Part shown: piece by piece, positions 58,687 through 64,000 of the stretch
How positions within the stretch are numbered: position 1 is the first letter of the stretch
Layout: every line of letters starts with the position of its first letter
Source: Mycolicibacterium sp. CBMA 234
GTDB lineage: Bacteria; Actinomycetota; Actinomycetes; Mycobacteriales; Mycobacteriaceae
Assembly (NCBI RefSeq): GCF_009729415.1
Contig: NZ_MPKW01000021.1
Location: 1-64,000 of the forward strand
Length of the DNA: 64,000 nucleotides
Direction of reading: 5' to 3'
Notes under the pieces: generated by a model
What the model saw: the letters and a program-made list of their open reading frames with translations, nothing else
Databases searched by the model: none
Told to the model about the DNA's origin: nothing
Made by a program: the position numbers and the translations under genes

Positions 58687-59649
58687 TCAGTTCATTGCCG
58701 GGCGAAGTCCGGCAGATGACGCCATCGGGTACCTCTTGTCCAAAGCCAGATTCAGTTGCAGGACGTTGACCCGCGGCTCACCCATGAAGCCCAGGGCGCG
58801 GCTGGTGGTGTTGTCGTGCAGCAGGGTTCGGACCTGCTCGGCCGAGATGTGCCGGGCCTTGGCGACCCGGTTCACCTGAAGGTCGGCGTAGTCCACCGAG
58901 ATGTCAGGGTCCAGGCCACTGCCGCTGGCCGTGACGGCGTCGGCCGGCACCTGTGGATCGGACGGCGCCGAGCCACGGATCGCGACGATCTGCCCGGCGG
59001 TGTAATCCTCGCCGTACTTGGCACATTCGACGCGCACGCCCTCATAGGTCGCCGCGAACGGGGCCTTGGTGGTGTCGCACGGCTGGTTCACGCTGACCAC
59101 CCGGGTCGGGTTGGTGACGTTGCCGGCAGCGTTGCGCGGACCCATCACCGACACCACGGCACCCACACCGTCGGATGTGCAGAACGGGCGTGCCCCGGCC
59201 GTGTGGTCCAAGCCTTCGGTGTCCGCGACGCCGTAGCTGCGGGTGCACACCTGGGTCAGCAGGCTGGGCTTGAAGCCGGCGTCCGTGGCCGACTTGCCGG
59301 CCTTGAGTTGGGCCGGGTCGGCGGGCGTGTCGACGATGCTTTCCGGGCCCAGATTGCTTGCGCCGCTGGCCATCGGGTCGTACCCGTTGGTGCCGGCGTT
59401 CGACGGCCGACTCTGGAAGTACTGCGGCAGCACGTTGCCCTTGTCATCGGTGAACAGCTGGCCGATCAGCGAGCTGCCGACGACCTTGCCGCTGGCCGTG
59501 ACGAGCGAGCCGTCCGCCTTGTCCTTGAGCCCCGGGATCTGGGCGATGGCCCAGATGAGGGCCGGGTACGCCAGGCCAGTGATGACGGTCAGGACCAGCA
59601 GCGCGCGCAGTGCTGCGGTGTGGACGCGAATCAGGTTGCCAATATTCAT
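58687..59649 (-). CDS. kdpC: KdpC, K+-ATPase subunit with an unusual insertion
   Basis: KdpC is the single-helix accessory subunit. Here it is 320 residues against about 190 in E. coli. The N-terminal helix (13-38, LRALLVLTVITGLAYPALIWAI), the YFQSRPSNAGTNGYDPMASGASNLGP block (77-102) and the C-terminal TASGSGLDPDIS...NVLQLNLALDKRYP (240-307) are standard. An extra segment of about 125 residues (105-232) is inserted on the extracytoplasmic side with four Cys (135, 157, 191, 209). It lies 2 bp after kdpB. Confidence 0.93.
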   Translation of the reverse strand: MNIGNLIRVHTAALRALLVLTVITGLAYPALIWAIAQIPGLKDKADGSLVTASGKVVGSSLIGQLFTDDKGNVLPQYFQSRPSNAGTNGYDPMASGASNLGPESIVDTPADPAQLKAGKSATDAGFKPSLLTQVCTRSYGVADTEGLDHTAGARPFCTSDGVGAVVSVMGPRNAAGNVTNPTRVVSVNQPCDTTKAPFAATYEGVRVECAKYGEDYTAGQIVAIRGSAPSDPQVPADAVTASGSGLDPDISVDYADLQVNRVAKARHISAEQVRTLLHDNTTSRALGFMGEPRVNVLQLNLALDKRYPMASSAGLRPAMN

Positions 59650-59651
59650 GA

Positions 59652-61820
59652 TTAAGACATCCCCGGGACGAACTGAATGATCAGGTCAATGAGTTTGATG
59701 CCGATGAACGGGGCGATGATGCCACCCAGGCCATAGACATACAGGTTGCGGCTCAACAGTTTTGATGCGCTGCTGGGGGTGTATCGAACACCGCGCAGCG
59801 ACAGCGGGATCAACGCGATGATGACCAGCGCGTTGAAGATCACCGCGGACAGGATCGCCGACTGCGGGCTGTGCAGCCGCATGATGTTCAGCAGGTCCAG
59901 GCCCGGGAACAGCGCCACGAACATGGCCGGGATGATCGCGAAGTACTTCGCGATGTCGTTGGCGATGGAGAATGTGGTCAGGGCGCCGCGGGTGATGAGC
60001 AACTGCTTGCCGATCTCGACGATCTCGATCAGCTTGGTCGGGTCCGAATCCAGATCGACCATGTTGCCGGCCTCTTTGGCCGCCGAAGTGCCGGTGTTCA
60101 TCGCGACGCCGACGTCGGCCTGAGCCAGCGCGGGGGCGTCGTTGGTGCCGTCACCGGTCATCGCGACCAGCTTGCCGCCGGCCTGCTCCTTCTTGATCAG
60201 CGCCAGCTTGTCCTCCGGCGTGGCCTCGGCCAGGAAGTCGTCAACGCCGGCTTCGTCGGCAATTGCCTTGGCGGTCAACGGGTTGTCGCCGGTGATCATG
60301 ACGGTGCGGATGCCCATCTTGCGCATCTCGTCGAACCGTTCCCGCATGCCCTGCTTGACGACGTCCTTGAGGTGGATGACGCCGAGCACCTCAGCTTTGC
60401 CGTCCCGAATGTGGCCCACCACCAGTGGGGTGCCGCCCTCGCCGGAGATGCCGTCGACGATCTCGCCCAGTTCCGCGGGCACGGTGCCGCCGTGACCGCG
60501 AATCCAGTCCGCGACTGAGCCGGCCGCACCCTTGCGCAGCTTGTGGCCGTCGTGCAGGTCGACACCGGACATCCGGGTCATGGCCGTGAACTCGACCCAG
60601 GTGGCGTCGGTCAGCTCGCCCGGGGTGCGGGCGCGCAAGCCGTGAGCCTGCTTGGCGTACACCACAATTGAGCGGCCCTCAGGGGTCTCGTCGGCCAGGC
60701 TGGACAGCTGCGCCGCATCGGCGAGCTGGTCGGCGGTGACGCCGGGAACCGGGATGAAGTTCGAGGCCTGCCGGTTGCCGAGGGTGATGGTGCCGGTCTT
60801 GTCCAGCAGCAGGGTGTTGACGTCACCGGCTGCTTCGACGGCGCGACCGGACATGGCCAGCACGTTGCGCTGCACCAGCCGGTCCATGCCGGCGATACCG
60901 ATGGCGGACAACAGTGCGCCAATTGTGGTGGGAATCAGACAGACCAGCAGCGAGACCATCACGATGCCGGTAACGCCAAAGGCGTCCAGCGCCTCGGTAT
61001 CTGGCACACCCGGGTTGTTGGCCTTGGAGTAGATGGCCAACGGCTGCAGGGTCGCGACGGCGAACACGAAGATGATGGTCAGTGCGGCCAGCAGGATGTT
61101 CAGCGCGATCTCGTTGGGCGTCTTCTGCCGGTTGGCGCCTTCGACGAGGGCGATCATGCGGTCGACGAAGCTCTCGCCCGGCTTCTGGGTGATCTGCACG
61201 ACGATCCGGTCGGACAGCACCGTGGTACCGCCGGTGACGGCGCTGCGGTCGCCACCGGATTCCCGGATGACGGGGGCAGATTCGCCGGTGATGGCCGACT
61301 CATCAACGGAGGCAATGCCTTCCACGACGTCACCATCACCGGGGATGACCTGACCGGCTTCGACCACGACGATGTCGCCCTGCTGCAGCAGCGGTGCGGC
61401 GACCTCTTCCTCGGTACCTGGACTGCCCGGCCCCCAGCCCACCAGCTTGCGAGCCATGGTGTCGGATTGGGTCTTTCGCAGGCTGGCGGCCTGGGCCTTG
61501 CCCCGGCCTTCGGCGACGGCCTCGGCCAAGTTGGCGAAAATGACTGTCAGCCACAGCCAGAACACGATCAGCCAGGCGAACCAGCTGGAGTTGAGCACGG
61601 CCAAGACGGTCGACCAGACGGCGCCGATCTCGACGATCAACATCACCGGGTTACGCCACAGTGTGCGCGGGTCCAGCTTGCGCAGGGCGTCCGGCAGCGA
61701 CTTCCACAGCATCTTCGGATCGAGCAGGCCGCCCTGCACGCGGCCCTTGTTCTTGGGCTCGTGGATGTGGGCGGGGTGTTCGGGGTCAGCGATGCCGACC
61801 GGTGCGGTTTTGGTTGACAT
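59652..61820 (-). CDS. kdpB: KdpB, catalytic P-type ATPase subunit
   Basis: P-type ATPase, 722 residues. The phosphorylation motif DKTGTITLGN, the TGES actuator loop (ITGESAPVI), the hinge MTGDGTNDAPALAQADVG and ATP-binding KGAAGSV are all present, with seven hydrophobic helices. It hydrolyses ATP to drive K+ uptake through KdpA. It starts right after the kdpA stop (TAA then ATG). Confidence 0.97.
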   Translation of the reverse strand: MSTKTAPVGIADPEHPAHIHEPKNKGRVQGGLLDPKMLWKSLPDALRKLDPRTLWRNPVMLIVEIGAVWSTVLAVLNSSWFAWLIVFWLWLTVIFANLAEAVAEGRGKAQAASLRKTQSDTMARKLVGWGPGSPGTEEEVAAPLLQQGDIVVVEAGQVIPGDGDVVEGIASVDESAITGESAPVIRESGGDRSAVTGGTTVLSDRIVVQITQKPGESFVDRMIALVEGANRQKTPNEIALNILLAALTIIFVFAVATLQPLAIYSKANNPGVPDTEALDAFGVTGIVMVSLLVCLIPTTIGALLSAIGIAGMDRLVQRNVLAMSGRAVEAAGDVNTLLLDKTGTITLGNRQASNFIPVPGVTADQLADAAQLSSLADETPEGRSIVVYAKQAHGLRARTPGELTDATWVEFTAMTRMSGVDLHDGHKLRKGAAGSVADWIRGHGGTVPAELGEIVDGISGEGGTPLVVGHIRDGKAEVLGVIHLKDVVKQGMRERFDEMRKMGIRTVMITGDNPLTAKAIADEAGVDDFLAEATPEDKLALIKKEQAGGKLVAMTGDGTNDAPALAQADVGVAMNTGTSAAKEAGNMVDLDSDPTKLIEIVEIGKQLLITRGALTTFSIANDIAKYFAIIPAMFVALFPGLDLLNIMRLHSPQSAILSAVIFNALVIIALIPLSLRGVRYTPSSASKLLSRNLYVYGLGGIIAPFIGIKLIDLIIQFVPGMS

Positions 61821-63491
61821 TTAGTGGATTCCTTCAGCAAGGGGGCCGAGCGCCAGCGCCGGCAGGAAGGTCAGGGCGACCAGGATCAGCGTCACGCCGG
61901 CGACCATCCCGACGAACTGCGGTCGGTGCGTGGGCAGTGTGCCGAGCGACGGGGGAGTGCTGCCCTGCTTGGCCAGTGAGCCGGCCAGGGCCAGCACCAG
62001 GATCAAGGGCAGGAACCGGCCGATCAGCATGGCCAGACCCAAAGCCGTGTTGTACCAAACGGTGTTCACCGACAGACCCGCGAAAGCCGAACCGTTGTTG
62101 TTTGCCGCTGAGGTGAACGCGTACAACACTTCTGACAAGCCGTGCGGGCCGGCGTTGGCCATCGCGGCACGCTCGCCCGGCAGCGCCATAGCGGTGGCGG
62201 TACCGGTCAGCACGATCAACGGGGTAACCAGGAAATAGCTGGCCGCCAGCTTGATTTCACGCGGGGTGATCTTCTTGCCGAGGTATTCCGGCGTGCGTCC
62301 GACCATCAGGCCTGCCACGAACACCGTGATCACCGCGAGGATCAACATGCCGTACAAGCCGGAACCGGTGCCGCCGGGCGCGACCTCACCGAGCTGCATG
62401 TTGAACATCGTCATCATGCCGCCGAGGGAGGTGTACGAGTCGTGAGTCGAGTCGATGGCTCCGGTGGACGTCAGCGTGGTCGCGGTGGCGAACACCGCCG
62501 AATTGGCAACGCCGAAGCGCTGTTCCACACCTTCTGTGGCCGAGCCAACCGCGGTGGGCACGGTGCCGTGGTGCTGGCCCTGGAACAGCATCATGAGGCT
62601 GACACTGATGATGGCCAGGGTGGCCATCACTGCGACGATGGCGTAGCCCTGCTTGCGGCTGTCCACCATGCGTCCGAAGGTTCGCGGCAGGGAGAACGAA
62701 ATGACCAGCAGCAGAAAGATTTCCACCCAGTTGGTCCAGGCCGTCGGGTTCTCGAACGGGTGCGCCGAGTTGGCGTTGTAGAAGCCACCGCCGTTGGTAC
62801 CCAGCAGCTTGATGACTTCTTGGCTGGCGACCGGCCCACCGGTGATGGTCTGCTGGGCACCGGCCAGGGTGCTCGCGACCTGATCGTGCAGGTGGAAGTT
62901 CTGGATGACGCCACCGGCAACCAGGATCACCGCGCCAATGATGGACAGCGGCAACAGGATTCGGATGGTGCCGCGCACCAGGTCGACCCAGAAGTTGCCC
63001 AGCTCACTCGCGTGCCGACGGGCGAACCCGCGGACCAGGGCGACGGCCACCGCGATACCGACGGCCGCCGAGACGAAGTTCTGCACGGTGAGGCCGGCCA
63101 TCTGGACCAGGTGGCCCATGGTGGTCTCACCCGAATAGGCCTGCCAGTTGGTATTGGTGACGAAGCTGACGGCGGTGTTCCACGCCATGTCGGCCGTCAT
63201 CGGGGTGGCCGGATTGTTCAGGTGCAAGGGCAGCCACTGCTGAACCAGTTGCAGCGCGAACAGAAACAGCACTGAGACGGCGGAGAAGGCCAGCACGCTG
63301 CGCGCGTAGGCGCCCCAGTTCTGTTCGGCGTCTGGGTTGGCGCCAACGGCCTTGTACAGGAGCCGTTCTGCGCGCGAATGCTTCTCGGACGTGTATACGC
63401 GATACATGTAGTCGCCCAGCGGAACGTGCACCGCAGCGAGGACGAGGATCAGGGAGAGCAGGAAGATGACTCCTGCGGCGGTAGTGCCCAC
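61821..63491 (-). CDS. kdpA: KdpA, potassium-translocating channel-like subunit
   Basis: From GTG 63491 the protein is 556 residues with about ten membrane helices. K+-filter-like loops include TNTNWQAYSGET, GTNGGGFYNANSAHPFENP and TSAANNNGSAFAGL. The start codon overlaps the kdpF stop by one base (TAGTG). The upstream part of the frame is kdpF in another reading and is not part of KdpA. Confidence 0.96.
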   Translation of the reverse strand: MGTTAAGVIFLLSLILVLAAVHVPLGDYMYRVYTSEKHSRAERLLYKAVGANPDAEQNWGAYARSVLAFSAVSVLFLFALQLVQQWLPLHLNNPATPMTADMAWNTAVSFVTNTNWQAYSGETTMGHLVQMAGLTVQNFVSAAVGIAVAVALVRGFARRHASELGNFWVDLVRGTIRILLPLSIIGAVILVAGGVIQNFHLHDQVASTLAGAQQTITGGPVASQEVIKLLGTNGGGFYNANSAHPFENPTAWTNWVEIFLLLVISFSLPRTFGRMVDSRKQGYAIVAVMATLAIISVSLMMLFQGQHHGTVPTAVGSATEGVEQRFGVANSAVFATATTLTSTGAIDSTHDSYTSLGGMMTMFNMQLGEVAPGGTGSGLYGMLILAVITVFVAGLMVGRTPEYLGKKITPREIKLAASYFLVTPLIVLTGTATAMALPGERAAMANAGPHGLSEVLYAFTSAANNNGSAFAGLSVNTVWYNTALGLAMLIGRFLPLILVLALAGSLAKQGSTPPSLGTLPTHRPQFVGMVAGVTLILVALTFLPALALGPLAEGIH

Positions 63492-63580
63492 TAGAAGCGC
63501 TCCGGGAACAACAGCGCGGCGACCAGGAACAGTGCCACCAGCAGACACAGCACCAGGCCGATGATGTTGGCGGAATTCAC
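63491..63580 (-). CDS. kdpF: KdpF, small stabilising subunit
   Basis: A 29-residue single-helix peptide from GTG 63580 to TAG. The sequence NIIGLVLCLLVALFLVAALL ending FPERF matches KdpF of M. tuberculosis as I remember it. In E. coli KdpF stabilises the KdpABC complex. It overlaps the upstream 27-residue gene by 4 bp (GTGA) and kdpA by 1 bp, so all three are translationally linked. Confidence 0.85.
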   Translation of the reverse strand: MNSANIIGLVLCLLVALFLVAALLFPERF

Positions 63581-63660
63581 AGTCGTTCGACCGCCTTCTG
63601 GATCAGACCGAACACCGCGAACAACGCGACGGTCAGCACGACGTAGATCGCGACAGACAT
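63577..63660 (-). CDS. 27-residue membrane peptide upstream of kdpF
   Basis: ATG 63660 to TGA encodes 27 residues: one hydrophobic helix (3-20, including VVLTVALFAVFGLI) and a charged end QKAVERL. GGAGCC lies 5-7 nt before the ATG. The TGA overlaps the kdpF GTG. The signal of start, ribosome-binding site and 4-bp overlap with kdpF is strong for so short a gene. It has the form of a second KdpF-like subunit; function unknown. Confidence 0.65.
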   Translation of the reverse strand: MSVAIYVVLTVALFAVFGLIQKAVERL

Positions 63661-63736
63661 GTTTTGGCTCCGTTTCGGGCGCGTCTCGGTGGCGCCCACG
63701 AGCGGAAGTAAACGCCCGGGTGCTGGGCCCGGCGCT

Positions 63737-63790
63737 GATCTTGACGGTTTCCTTACGGGCCCGCCGGGTTCATTTACGGAGTCCTTGCGG
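63737..63790 (-). promoter_or_regulatory. Candidate KdpE operator: four 11-bp direct repeats
   Basis: Four 11-mers end in TxACGG or TGCGG: GATCTTGACGG (63737-63747), TTTCCTTACGG (63748-63758), TTCATTTACGG (63769-63779), AGTCCTTGCGG (63780-63790). The first two and last two are directly abutting; a 10-bp G/C spacer separates the pairs. An 11-bp period is the spacing of OmpR/PhoB-family half-sites, and the array is 77-130 bp before the first kdp start codon. Confidence 0.6.
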
Positions 63791-63802
63791 GGACAGTGAC
63801 GG

Positions 63803-64000
63803 GGGTCATATCCGGCGGGGAAAATGGGTCACCAACGGCAGGGGTGTGCGCTCGTTTATGCAGGTCAACGAGTATTTGAACTGCGTGTGGCCCGGATGGC
63901 CGTGTTGATGACGTGCATCTTTACGCCCGGTGACATTCCGGCGCGTTTGAACTGCTGGCGAACAGCATGATCGCTGCCGGTTACCCGGATTTTGTGGTTA
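63803..64000. other. Right-edge region without a supported gene
   Basis: About 200 bp beyond the repeat array hold no frame I trust. A plus-strand ATG at 63967 starts a frame open to the window edge but is too short to judge. The 10-mer TTTGAACTGC occurs twice (63875 and 63946, 71 bp apart); its meaning is unclear. Confidence 0.3.

Noticed and set aside
63875..63955. Direct repeat TTTGAACTGC at 63875 and 63946 as a regulatory or attachment site.
   Set aside because: Only two 10-bp copies 71 bp apart at the window edge, with no associated gene or mobile-element feature.
1..64000. Insertion sequences, prophage, toxin-antitoxin or defence genes.
   Set aside because: No transposase, integrase, terminal-repeat pair or recognisable defence gene was found; accessory genes here are metabolic or transport cassettes.

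Overview
The window is GC-rich chromosomal DNA from a mycobacterium, most likely a rapid-growing or environmental Mycobacterium/Mycolicibacterium-type species. The evidence is gene content and order. The series pat - lipoprotein genes - AlkB-like - pmt / rsmI - pabB - metG / tatD - rpfB - ksgA - ispE - pks16-type ligase - pth - rplY - lpqT - prsA - glmU - tRNA-Gln - tetR - mfd - mazG - lpqU - eno - ftsB-like - DUF501 - ppx - kdp follows the order I remember for M. tuberculosis Rv0998 to about Rv1031. Many starts are GTG, and many genes look leaderless (a TANNNT hexamer 6-8 nt before the start codon, with no Shine-Dalgarno).

Layout. 1-4.5 kb: a galactose/galactoside block (end of an alpha-galactosidase, a sodium:solute symporter, galT, galK). 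4.5-9.2 kb: cAMP-gated lysine acetyltransferase Pat coupled to a shikimate-dehydrogenase-like gene, three lipoproteins and an AlkB-type dioxygenase. 9.2-13 kb: divergent pmt and rsmI, then pabB. 13-16.6 kb: an ECF41-type (SigJ-like) sigma factor translationally coupled to an FAD oxidoreductase, then NADP-type gdhA. 16.6-24.2 kb: metG, tatD, the rpfB-ksgA-ispE growth cluster and a fatty-acyl-AMP ligase. 24.2-27.7 kb: two small secreted proteins, pth, rplY and an SDR. 27.8-30.6 kb: an ECF-class vitamin/metal-type transporter with an S-like domain and two ATPases in one chain. 30.6-36.3 kb: lpqT-arsC-prsA-glmU, tRNA-Gln, a TetR regulator and a LysA-like protein that has lost the PLP lysine. 36.4-41 kb: mfd and mazG. 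41-46.6 kb: hydrolase/AraC pair, a small membrane protein and the efeUOB iron operon. 46.8-51.1 kb: lpqU, eno, septation protein, DUF501, ppx. 51.1-55.4 kb: a 33-residue cysteine-rich peptide, a cutinase and a large Orn/Lys/Arg-type decarboxylase. 55.5-63.7 kb: one co-directional kdp operon (small peptide-F-A-B-C-D-E), with KdpE/KdpD at its 3' end and a candidate KdpE operator upstream.

The core genes are housekeeping; accessory cassettes (gal, ECF41, ECF transporter, EfeUOB, cutinase/decarboxylase) sit between conserved blocks. The most interesting signals are non-standard. A family of modular palindromic intergenic elements includes one that supplies the C-terminal codons and stops of both rsmI and pabB. 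A Cys-rich 33-aa gene and a 27-aa membrane peptide upstream of kdpF are both short and easily missed. An array of 11-bp direct repeats lies in front of kdp. A LysA homologue has Gln in place of the Schiff-base Lys. The opposed -10 boxes of pmt and rsmI overlap. All database-type statements are from memory; no search was run.
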